Source of the DNA: an uncultured Paracoccaceae bacterium
Lineage (GTDB): Bacteria > Pseudomonadota > Alphaproteobacteria > Rhodobacterales > Rhodobacteraceae
DNA length: 6,239 nucleotides
Reading direction: 5' to 3'
Assembly (NCBI GenBank): GCA_937916485.1
Contig: CALFSV010000183.1
Location: 1 to 6,239 of the forward strand
A model generated the notes under the pieces. It had not been told where the DNA came from, searched no databases, and saw only the letters and a program-made list of their open reading frames with translations. This document shows, piece by piece, positions 1 through 6,039 of this stretch. Position numbers and translations under genes: made by a program. Positions within the stretch are counted from its first letter, which is position 1. Every line of letters begins with the position of its first letter.

Positions 1-465
1 GGGCTTTATACAACCTCATTGCTGGAGTATCACTCCAACTGGCGCACCCGCGCGGACGAGCTGAGCGATACGCTCAAGATTTCCATGCTGATAGGCCAAT
101 ATCACCTCAAGCACACGCGCGGTCGCTATTATGCCAAAGCGCAGAACTTGTCGCGGCAGCTGCGCGATGAGTTCAACAAAGTATTTGCTGCTTACGACTT
201 GTTGCTGACGCCAACAACCGCGATGAAGGCACCGCCGATCCCGTCCAGCGACGCCACGCTGGAAGAATGGTGCCAACGTGCGTTCGAGAATATCACTAAC
301 ACCGCAACATTCGACGTCACAGGCCATCCAGCGATGTCGGTGCCTTGCGGCATGTCAGACGGGTTGCCCGTTGGTCTGCAAATCATTGGGCGGCGTTATG
401 ATGAAAGCACGATCTACCGCGCCGCCTCGGCCTTTGAACAGGTGGGCGACTGGCGCGAGATGTAG
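1..465 (+). CDS. Amidase-signature family hydrolase, C-terminal part (5' end outside window)
   Basis: The reading frame is open from base 1 to the TAG at 463-465, giving 154 residues of a longer protein. Seen: a block reading YDLLLTPTTAMKAPPIP, then NTATFDVTGHPAMSVPCG and DGLPVGLQIIGRRYDE near the end. This is the standard C-terminal pattern of amidase-signature enzymes (GatA, aliphatic and aryl amidases), where a 'TPT..PAP' segment is followed by 'N..G.PA.SVP.G...GLPVGLQ..G'. Family members cleave C-N amide bonds to give an acid and ammonia or an amine, normally in the cytoplasm. The catalytic Ser-cisSer-Lys triad lies in the N-terminal half and is not in this window, so activity and substrate cannot be judged. 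The TTG at 19 is an internal codon, not a start. The acyl-CoA ligase gene starts 12 bases after the stop, so the two are almost certainly cotranscribed, which suits an amidase whose acid product is then activated with CoA. It is not a close copy of the second amidase in this window. Confidence 0.93.
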   Translation, partial: GLYTTSLLEYHSNWRTRADELSDTLKISMLIGQYHLKHTRGRYYAKAQNLSRQLRDEFNKVFAAYDLLLTPTTAMKAPPIPSSDATLEEWCQRAFENITNTATFDVTGHPAMSVPCGMSDGLPVGLQIIGRRYDESTIYRAASAFEQVGDWREM

Positions 466-477
466 GCTGGAGCTGTT

Positions 478-2169
478 ATGACACGTCCAATCAACGGTCT
501 TTCACATGTAAAAGGAAGCACCAAACGCCCTTTGATCCATGCGACGATACCAGGCTTCATGGCCGAGGTGCGCAAACGACATGGGCACCGCATGGCCACG
601 GTTTTTAGCCAGACCGGAGAGCGCTGGACCTATGAAGACCTTATGCGTCGGGTGGACCGGTTGGCAGCCGGACTGTTGTCGATCGGAGTCTACAAGGGCG
701 ACCGAGTGGGCATCTGGTCACCCAATAGACCGGAATGGGTGCTGACACAATTTGCCACGGCGCGGATCGGTGCAATCTTGGTGAACATCAACCCCGCTTA
801 CCAGACGCTCGAACTGGAATACGCCCTGCGCCATGCTGGGGTCAGCACGTTGATCACCGCAGCGCAATTTCGAGAATCAGATTATCTGGGCAAGCTGCGG
901 GATCTTGCGCCCGAACTTGCCACCGCTCAGACCGGTCACCTGCACAGTAAAAAGCTGCCCAAATTGCGCCGTATCGTCCAGATTGGGTCCGACCCTATGG
1001 CGGGTGCGATTTCTTTTGACGAGGTCATGACAAGGGGCAATGCCGCGCCCAAGGCCCGCCTTGATGGAATCAGCGCGGCGCTGAAACCGGGTGACGCGAT
1101 CAACATCCAGTTCACTTCTGGCACTACAGGTCACCCCAAGGGTGCGACCCTGAGTCACTTCAATATCATCAACAATGCCATCTCAACAGCGCGTACCATG
1201 CAGCTGACACCGGATGATGCGCTGTGCATTCCGGTGCCGCTATATCATTGTTTTGGGATGGTGCTGGGCAACCTTGCGGCGGCATCTTACGGCGTCAAAA
1301 TGGTCTTTCCGAGCGAAGGGTTTGACCCACTTGCCACCTTAAAGGCCGTCGAAGCTGAAGGTTGCACCGCGCTGCATGGCGTGCCCACCATGTTCGTCGC
1401 GATGCTGGATCATCCAGAGTTTGCCCGCTTTGATCTGCGCCGACTGCGGACGGGGGTGATGGCCGGATCTCTCTGCCCTGCGTCGCTGATGGCCCGCGTG
1501 ATGAAGGATATGCATTGCAGCGGCATCACCATCGGCTATGGTATGACAGAAACCAGCCCGATCTCGTTTCAGTCTGATCCCGGCGATCCACCCGCGCGGC
1601 GAGTTTCTACTGTGGGCCGTATTCAGCCGCATGTTGAGTGCCGCGTCGTTGATGATGCGGGGCGAACCCTCCCGGTGGGGCACCAAGGCCAGTTGCTGAC
1701 ACGGGGCTATTTGGTGATGAAGGGTTATTGGAATGATCCTGAATTTACCGCCCACGCTATCCATGACGGCTGGATGCATACGGGCGATCTCGCGACCATC
1801 GACGCAGAAGGCTATTGCCAAATCACCGGACGTGCGGGCGACATGCTGATCCGGGGCGGTGAAAATATCTATCCGGCCGAGGTTGAAGACCTGCTGCTGA
1901 CACATCCTGATATTGCACAGGTGCAGGTCTTTGGTCTGCCTGACGCGCGGCTGGGCGAAGAGGTGGCCGCTTGGATCATCCTGCGCCCCAATGCTGATCT
2001 GACAGCAACCGGACTGCAAGACTGGTGTCGCGAAAAAATTGCCCGCTTCAAAGTACCGCGCCATATCCGATTTGCGGATGAAATGCCGGTGACGGCTACG
2101 GGCAAACCCCAAAAATTCAAGATGCAGGAGGCTATGTGCGCAGAGCTTGGCATTGCCTTGCCCACCTGA
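478..2169 (+). CDS. Acyl-CoA synthetase (AMP-forming ligase, ACSF2/FadD-like)
   Basis: A complete 563-residue member of the ANL adenylating superfamily. It would activate a carboxylic acid to acyl-AMP and then acyl-CoA, using ATP and CoA, in the cytoplasm. Motifs seen: P-loop TSGTTGHPKG at residues 213-222, the YGMTETSP adenylation motif at about 354-361, GWMHTGDL with the ribose-binding Asp437, GRAGDMLIRGGENIYPAEVE at 451-470, and the C-terminal PVTATGKPQK with catalytic Lys543. The length (540-570 is usual) and the RGGENIYPAEVE block fit the ACSF2-type medium/long-chain acyl-CoA synthetases better than 4-coumarate or acetyl-CoA ligases. Substrate class is inferred only. The ATG at 478 has GGAG at 469-472 with five bases between. 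The gene follows the partial amidase by 12 bases and precedes the ABM-like gene by 19, indicating one operon. One oddity is Gly454 in the hinge motif, where relatives usually have Lys (GRxKD). Confidence 0.95.
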   Translation: MTRPINGLSHVKGSTKRPLIHATIPGFMAEVRKRHGHRMATVFSQTGERWTYEDLMRRVDRLAAGLLSIGVYKGDRVGIWSPNRPEWVLTQFATARIGAILVNINPAYQTLELEYALRHAGVSTLITAAQFRESDYLGKLRDLAPELATAQTGHLHSKKLPKLRRIVQIGSDPMAGAISFDEVMTRGNAAPKARLDGISAALKPGDAINIQFTSGTTGHPKGATLSHFNIINNAISTARTMQLTPDDALCIPVPLYHCFGMVLGNLAAASYGVKMVFPSEGFDPLATLKAVEAEGCTALHGVPTMFVAMLDHPEFARFDLRRLRTGVMAGSLCPASLMARVMKDMHCSGITIGYGMTETSPISFQSDPGDPPARRVSTVGRIQPHVECRVVDDAGRTLPVGHQGQLLTRGYLVMKGYWNDPEFTAHAIHDGWMHTGDLATIDAEGYCQITGRAGDMLIRGGENIYPAEVEDLLLTHPDIAQVQVFGLPDARLGEEVAAWIILRPNADLTATGLQDWCREKIARFKVPRHIRFADEMPVTATGKPQKFKMQEAMCAELGIALPT

Positions 2170-2173
2170 TTTT

Positions 2174-2180
2174 AGGAGGA
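2174..2180 (+). promoter_or_regulatory. Strong ribosome binding site fixing the start of the ABM-like gene
   Basis: AGGAGGA lies eight bases before the ATG at 2189. This near-perfect Shine-Dalgarno site selects 2189 over the upstream in-frame start at 2147, which would lie inside the ligase gene. Confidence 0.85.
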
Positions 2181-2188
2181 AACCACCC

Positions 2189-2485
2189 ATGCATACCCTG
2201 ACCGCCATCATTCGCGCCCAAAAGGGCTATGAAGATAAAGTAAGCGCCGAATTGCTGAAGGTCGGTGTGTTTGCCCGCGACAACGAACCCGACACGATCG
2301 GCTTTCATGTCGCGCAAGACCCTGACGATACTTGCGTTTTTATAACATTTGAGAGGTTCACCGATAAGGCTGCAATGGACCGGCACAACAGCGGTGCCGG
2401 CTCTCAAGGTTTCTTTGCCGCAGCGGGCGATCTGCTGGACGGCGATGTGACTGTGGTGACCGCTAAAGAAATCTGGTGCGCGTAA
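2189..2485 (+). CDS. Small ABM-fold (antibiotic biosynthesis monooxygenase-like) protein
   Basis: A 98-residue protein. The pattern is that of the ABM family (dimeric alpha/beta barrel, ferredoxin-like): a first strand with a Gly (TLTAIIRAQKGYED), a helix (VSAELLKVGVFARDNEPDTIGF), a second strand, then FITFERFTDKAAMDRHNSG, matching the family's 'f.lyE.w.d..al..H' signature, and a final strand VTVVTAKEIW. Characterised relatives include cofactor-free quinol monooxygenases (YgiN), the heme-degrading IsdG type and many dimeric proteins of unknown role, so the reaction cannot be assigned. The start is set by the AGGAGGA site upstream. It is third in the + strand operon after the amidase and ligase genes, and may act on an intermediate or by-product of the pathway. 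It ends two bases before the stop codon of the convergent dehydrogenase gene, and no terminator is visible there. Confidence 0.85.
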   Translation: MHTLTAIIRAQKGYEDKVSAELLKVGVFARDNEPDTIGFHVAQDPDDTCVFITFERFTDKAAMDRHNSGAGSQGFFAAAGDLLDGDVTVVTAKEIWCA

Positions 2486-2487
2486 GT

Positions 2488-3249
2488 CTAGAGCTGCACA
2501 CCCTTCGTCAGCGCCCCGTCAATTACCAGATTAGTGCCTGTGGTAAAGCTTGACGCCGGGCTGGCCAGAAACACGACGCCCCGAGCAATTTCTTGCGGGC
2601 TGGCCATGCGGCCCATCGGGTTCATCCCCATCGCTTCGTCAAACAATGCTTTGTTGTTTTGCTCGATATTCTGCCAGATTCCACCCTCGAAATAGGTGTT
2701 GCCTGGCGAAACAGTGTTGGCGCGGATGCCCATCGGTGCCAGCTTTAGAGCCTGTCCGTGCGCGTAGTGCACCAAGGCTGCCTTGAAAGCGCCGTATGCC
2801 GGTCCGGTAAAGTCAATTTCGCGCCCCGAGACGGACGAGATGAGCGTGATCGATGGGGCCTTGGATTTCTTCAGAAACGGAATGGCTGCGTTCACCAATC
2901 GTACCGAATGCATCATATCAACGCCAAATCCGGCTTCCCACGCTGTCTCATCATCCGCCACCGCAAGGGCCGAAACATTGGCAACAACAATGTCGATGCC
3001 CCCCAAAGCAGAGCCGGAATCTGTGACCCATGATTTCAACGCATGTTTGTCTGCCACATCGACCCCACGTCCGATGGCTCTGACTCCTCTGGCTTTGAGC
3101 GCCTCAATCGTGTCGGTCACCCCGGCACTGTCACGCGCACAGATGGCGATATTTGCACCTTCAGCGGCAAAAATCTCAGCGCACTGGCGGCCAATCCCTT
3201 TGGTCCCGCCGGTGATGAGCACGTTCAGTCCTTTTAGTCCAAGATCCAT
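2488..3249 (-). CDS. Short-chain dehydrogenase/reductase (SDR), probably NADP(H)-dependent
   Basis: A complete classical SDR of 253 residues, the usual family length. Seen: the cofactor loop TGGTKGIG at 13-20, ICARD at 36-40, ISSVSG with catalytic Ser139, YGAFK with Tyr152 and Lys156 (13 residues after the Ser, as expected), and SPGNTYFEGG at 181-190. Lys17 in the glycine loop and Arg39 after the second strand favour NADP(H). Two sites differ from the textbook pattern: NNAG is ANVS (90-93), and the Asn of the catalytic tetrad appears as Asp111 (VDMMHSV). It would reduce a carbonyl or oxidise an alcohol; the substrate is unknown, although the fold is shared with 3-oxoacyl-ACP reductases. The ATG at 3249 is chosen because MDLGLKGLNVLITGG starts as SDRs do; a longer frame to 3384 would run into the upstream gene. 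It is last in the - strand operon, ten bases after the acetamidase stop. Confidence 0.93.
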   Translation of the reverse strand: MDLGLKGLNVLITGGTKGIGRQCAEIFAAEGANIAICARDSAGVTDTIEALKARGVRAIGRGVDVADKHALKSWVTDSGSALGGIDIVVANVSALAVADDETAWEAGFGVDMMHSVRLVNAAIPFLKKSKAPSITLISSVSGREIDFTGPAYGAFKAALVHYAHGQALKLAPMGIRANTVSPGNTYFEGGIWQNIEQNNKALFDEAMGMNPMGRMASPQEIARGVVFLASPASSFTTGTNLVIDGALTKGVQL

Positions 3250-3255
3250 TTTATG

Positions 3256-3262
3256 ACCCCTA
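3256..3262 (-). promoter_or_regulatory. Ribosome binding site overlapping the acetamidase stop codon
   Basis: On the - strand the upstream gene's stop TAG (3262-3260) is read as part of TAGGGGT, so the AGGGG Shine-Dalgarno site of the SDR gene overlaps that stop. The ATG lies at 3249. This arrangement favours translational coupling between the acetamidase and the dehydrogenase (inference). Confidence 0.65.
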
Positions 3263-4249
3263 TTGTTCAATGTATTTTTTAAGCATAGACGCGCCCAATG
3301 TGTATTTCGGATCGACCATATTCCCAACCCGCATTTTCCCCGCCTGCGTAGCAAGAAAATAGGCCTCTGATTCCTCAAAATCATAGTCCTCTACCAACCA
3401 GCGGATCAGGTCACGGTAGGCCATGCGGGCGGCGTCTTCCATAGGGCGTGCACTGCCTAGGGACATGATGAAGTCTTCAGTTTCAATCCGTACGCCGGGT
3501 ATAGACCAGCCTTTGATGAGGTCGATCTGCAACGTCACTGTGGCCGGAATCTCGACCGCCACACCACATAGTTCACCATCCCCCTGACGCGCATGGCAAT
3601 CCCCGATGAAGAAATGCGCGCCTTCGCGTTGCACCGGAAAATAGATGATCGCGCCGGGCGCCACATCAGGACAATCCATATTTCCACCCCAATAATCGGG
3701 TTGCAGCGAGCTGACCGCTTCAATCTCTGGGCTGACGCCCATGGTGCCAACAAAAGGTTCATAAGGCAGTGTGACACGGTCTGAGAATTTGACGCCGCCC
3801 GCCGGCGTGACTTCCATTTTCTTGACCCGTTCGGCGATCGGCGCGTTCAGCATTTGATTTCCATCCGCTACCAGCGCGCCAAAGCTGGGGATCAGCGCAG
3901 TTGTTCCAACGGGCTGTGGCCCCCGCGGCAAAAGCGAGTGGATATGCACGGCCAATACATCACCTTTCTCCGCCCCTTCCACAGCTATGGGCCCGTTTTG
4001 TGGATTGACGAAAGGCATGTTCAATACCTGAGACGGCAAATCATCCTCAGTCTTGATCGCGCCTCCGAAGGCGTCGAGCGTTTCAACCGCTACCACATCA
4101 CCTGGTGCGATGCGCATGACCGGCTCTGCATAGGGACCATAGACATAGTGAAACTTGCCTTGGTCTTCTTCGCTCAGGCGGTGTTTGGCACCGGCTTGCC
4201 CCTTGGCGACCGCGTGGCGGCCCATGATTGACCTGTCTGTCCATCTCAT
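3260..4249 (-). CDS. Acetamidase/formamidase family protein (FmdA/AmdA)
   Basis: A complete 329-residue protein of the FmdA/AmdA family, which is unrelated to amidase-signature enzymes. Members hydrolyse formamide, acetamide and similar short amides to the acid and ammonia. Seen: VNPQNGPIAVEGAEKGDVLAVHI (about 81-103), PFVGTMGVSP (165-174), YWGGNMDCPDVAPGAIIYFPV (187-206) and GDCHARQGDGELCG (216-229). The last two blocks are the most characteristic, with clustered Asp, His and Glu (Asp192, His219, Glu226) that I expect to be at the active or metal site; this is inferred from conservation. The length is close to the roughly 310-residue acetamidases, not the roughly 400-residue formamidases. 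The ATG at 4249 has GGGAG at 4260-4256 with six bases between; Met9 (4225) is a less supported alternative. It is the middle gene of the - strand operon, 38 bases after the amidase and ten before the SDR gene. Confidence 0.93.
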   Translation of the reverse strand: MRWTDRSIMGRHAVAKGQAGAKHRLSEEDQGKFHYVYGPYAEPVMRIAPGDVVAVETLDAFGGAIKTEDDLPSQVLNMPFVNPQNGPIAVEGAEKGDVLAVHIHSLLPRGPQPVGTTALIPSFGALVADGNQMLNAPIAERVKKMEVTPAGGVKFSDRVTLPYEPFVGTMGVSPEIEAVSSLQPDYWGGNMDCPDVAPGAIIYFPVQREGAHFFIGDCHARQGDGELCGVAVEIPATVTLQIDLIKGWSIPGVRIETEDFIMSLGSARPMEDAARMAYRDLIRWLVEDYDFEESEAYFLATQAGKMRVGNMVDPKYTLGASMLKKYIEQ

Positions 4250-4287
4250 GCTGTTCTCCCAGTTTTTGTTATCAATCCGTTATTTTC

Positions 4288-5712
4288 TTAAGCGCCCATA
4301 TTTGGTTGGCGGGTGTGCCAATCTGTAGCGCTCTGATAGGCATGTGCGGCGCGTATGATCGCCGCCTCGCCCAGTTTCGGCCCAACAATCTGCATGCTCA
4401 ACGGCATGCCCACGCTATCAAACCCATTCGGGAGGGTCACGGTCGGGCTGCCAGTAAAATTGTAAGGTGCCGTGTACCGCATGATGGTACCCAGAACAGC
4501 CGGATCGGCACCATAGTCAGCCATATCGGCTAGGCTTGGGGTTGGCGTAGGCATTGTCGGGCAAAGCATGCAGTCTATGTAGCTAAACAACGTTTCAAAG
4601 GACGCCGTGAATGCGATGCGCAGATAGTGGCCCTCCGCCGCCTGCATACCCGTCATCGCTCGCCCTTCGTCAATCAGCTGAGCGAGGTCGGGACCATATT
4701 CATCGGCGCGCGCGGGGTATGTATCCTTGTGTACAACTGCAGTTTCAATCGCGCACATCCCAATCCAGGCATCGACCAGTGCATCATAATCCGGTAGCGT
4801 TACCTCAACCACACTTGCGCCAAGATGGGTAAAGACCTCCAAAGCACGTTCTAAGGCATCAGCGACCTGACTTTCCACACCGCCAAGCGCGTAACTGCGA
4901 TCAATGCCTATGCGCATGTCACGCACGCTCTTGCCGATCTCTGCCATGTAATCCGGTACAGGCACATCCAAAGACGTCGGATCTTGCGCATCCCATCCGG
5001 CAATCACTTGCAGCACTGCTGCACAATCTGCTACTGACCGCGCCATCGGTCCCATGTGATCGAGCGAGTTTGCCAGTGCAAAGACGCCATGGCGGCTCAC
5101 CCGACCCCAAGTTGGCTTAATCCCAGTCAACCCGCATGTGGCACAAGGATAGCGGATCGATCCCCCAGTATCACTGCCCAATGACGCAAAGCACAAACCG
5201 GCTGTCGGCGCGACACCAGAACCGCTTGACGAAGTGCCGACCCAGTATTCAGGGTTCCACGGGTTAACGGGGCTAGGAATGGTTGGGTGATGCCCGGTAT
5301 AGGCGCCTTCGGTCATCGAAAGCTTGCCCAGGATCACCGCCCCAGCGGTTTCGAGTCTATCAACGACTGTCGCATTATAGGTTGGCAGGAAATCCTTGTA
5401 TATCATCGTCCCCGCGCGGGTTGGCGCATAGGTCGTATAGCACAGGTCCTTGACGGCAATGGGCACGCCGTGCAGCGGTCCTTTATGGATGCCAGCCCCA
5501 ATCTCTACATCTGCCGTTGCCGCCTGCGCCAGCGCGCGATCTGCGCAGAGGTGGATGTAGCTGTGTAGCCGCCCATCCATGCGCGCGATCAGATCTAGCA
5601 TGTTTTGCGTGACGCCAGTAGATGTTGCTTCCTCTCGTCGGATCATATGGCCTACCTCAACGAGGCTTTTGAATTGCAAAGGTCTTGGTGTCATCGGGCA
5701 CTGCGCATCCAC
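4288..5712 (-). CDS. Amidase-signature family amidase, complete
   Basis: A 474-residue amidase-signature enzyme of normal length with a complete triad. Lys88 is in GVPIAVKDL (82-90), the cis-Ser is Ser161 in GTSSSGSG (159-166), and the nucleophile is Ser185 in GSDTGGSIRYP (179-189). The Ser161-Ser185 spacing of 24 is the one known from FAAH and malonamidase E2. The C-terminal half has MLCPTMPTPTPSL and NFTGSPTVTLPNGFDSVGMPLSMQIVGP. It should hydrolyse an amide to an acid and ammonia or an amine in the cytoplasm; there is no signal peptide. A GatA role is unlikely because no gatB or gatC is adjacent. The start is taken as GTG 5712, which has AGGA five bases upstream; Met7 (ATG 5694) fits the family N-terminus equally but lacks a ribosome site. 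The gene begins at once after the stop of a methyltransferase remnant and heads the operon amidase-acetamidase-SDR. The start lies in a hairpin described separately. Confidence 0.95.
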   Translation of the reverse strand: MDAQCPMTPRPLQFKSLVEVGHMIRREEATSTGVTQNMLDLIARMDGRLHSYIHLCADRALAQAATADVEIGAGIHKGPLHGVPIAVKDLCYTTYAPTRAGTMIYKDFLPTYNATVVDRLETAGAVILGKLSMTEGAYTGHHPTIPSPVNPWNPEYWVGTSSSGSGVAPTAGLCFASLGSDTGGSIRYPCATCGLTGIKPTWGRVSRHGVFALANSLDHMGPMARSVADCAAVLQVIAGWDAQDPTSLDVPVPDYMAEIGKSVRDMRIGIDRSYALGGVESQVADALERALEVFTHLGASVVEVTLPDYDALVDAWIGMCAIETAVVHKDTYPARADEYGPDLAQLIDEGRAMTGMQAAEGHYLRIAFTASFETLFSYIDCMLCPTMPTPTPSLADMADYGADPAVLGTIMRYTAPYNFTGSPTVTLPNGFDSVGMPLSMQIVGPKLGEAAIIRAAHAYQSATDWHTRQPNMGA

Positions 5713-5729
5713 TTAGTTCCTACTAAGTG
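5710..5729 (-). promoter_or_regulatory. Perfect 8-bp inverted repeat around the amidase start (RNA hairpin or operator)
   Basis: Arms CACTTAGT (- strand 5729-5722) and ACTAAGTG (5717-5710) pair perfectly around a four-base loop AGGA (5721-5718). The loop is the Shine-Dalgarno core for the amidase, and the last three bases of the second arm are its GTG start. In RNA this would display the SD in the loop and pair the start codon; in DNA it is a 20-bp dyad that could be a repressor site. Either role is inference. Confidence 0.5.
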
Positions 5730-6027
5730 AGTTCTTTGTCGCGCTCCTGCCTCCCATAGAGGAAAACGTTTCCCGTGGTGGGCCGCCCATTACTCCAATA
5801 GGATGTTCCATATTGTCAAAATAATTTAAAGGATTTAATTCTCGAAGTTCGGCGCAAATGACCTGCCGCGATGGTCGGTTCTGACAAATATTTGCAGCAA
5901 GAGATCCCAAAAAGGCTCTCTCGCACTCGACTACCAAACTATTGCCAAAGCCACACACCTGTTCGAATGCTACGTCCAAACGTCCTACTCCCGAAAATAG
6001 AAACAGCAAATTAATTGTTTCAGTCAA
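5713..6027 (-). pseudogene. Truncated cytosine-C5 DNA methyltransferase remnant (motifs I-IV only)
   Basis: A 104-residue frame resembling the N-terminal third of a Dcm-type DNA (cytosine-5) methyltransferase. Seen: motif I as LFSGVGRLDVAFEQ (10-23; consensus DLFSGxGGLxxGFE), a motif II acidic strand end VVECE (32-36), a motif III-like VICAELRELN (56-65), and motif IV as MGGPPRETFSSMGGR (80-94; consensus GGPPCQ.FS..G.R). The catalytic Cys of PPC is Arg85 (CGG), the motif I Asp is Phe9, and GxGG is GVGR. Motifs VI-X and the target recognition domain are missing: the frame stops at TAA 5715-5713, directly before the amidase GTG. It therefore cannot methylate DNA and is a decayed gene cut off at a recombination junction. 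The apparent start is TTG 6027 with AGGAGG only three bases upstream, a short spacing. The region is AT-rich (40% GC in 5801-5900), supporting a foreign origin. If still translated, it would act as a leader for the amidase. Confidence 0.8.
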
Positions 6028-6030
6028 TAC

Positions 6031-6036
6031 CCTCCT
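6031..6036 (-). promoter_or_regulatory. Ribosome binding site of the methyltransferase remnant
   Basis: AGGAGG on the - strand, three bases before the TTG at 6027. It is a perfect core at a shorter than usual spacing, and it indicates that the remnant keeps its original 5' end. Confidence 0.5.
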
Positions 6037-6039
6037 AAA

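Noticed and set aside
2147..2188. Upstream start for the ABM-like gene
   Set aside because: It lies within the end of the ligase gene; the AGGAGGA at 2174-2180 is placed for ATG 2189.
1339..2211. Long open frame of 290 codons on the - strand
   Set aside because: It lies entirely opposite the well-supported acyl-CoA ligase, shows no family motif, and has an overall His/Arg-rich composition typical of antisense reading of a GC-rich gene.
2783..3256. Open frame of 157 codons on the + strand
   Set aside because: It is antisense to the SDR gene, which has clear catalytic motifs; the translation is low-complexity Ser/Pro/Ala with no recognisable domain.
3250..3384. N-terminal extension of the SDR gene up to 3384
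   Set aside because: It overlaps the 3' coding region of the acetamidase, adds residues unlike any SDR, and ATG 3249 has a good ribosome site.
3854..4231. Open frame of 125 codons on the + strand
   Set aside because: Antisense shadow of the acetamidase gene without a ribosome site or known motif.
4250..4287. Promoter or terminator in the 38-base gap between the amidase and acetamidase genes
   Set aside because: It contains only an A/T-rich stretch and the ribosome site of the acetamidase; no stem-loop or promoter pair is visible.
5814..5819. Perfect TTGACA on the - strand as promoter of the amidase operon
   Set aside because: No acceptable -10 hexamer lies 16-18 bases downstream; TATTGG is only 13 bases away. 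The hexamer also falls in the codons of the methyltransferase remnant.
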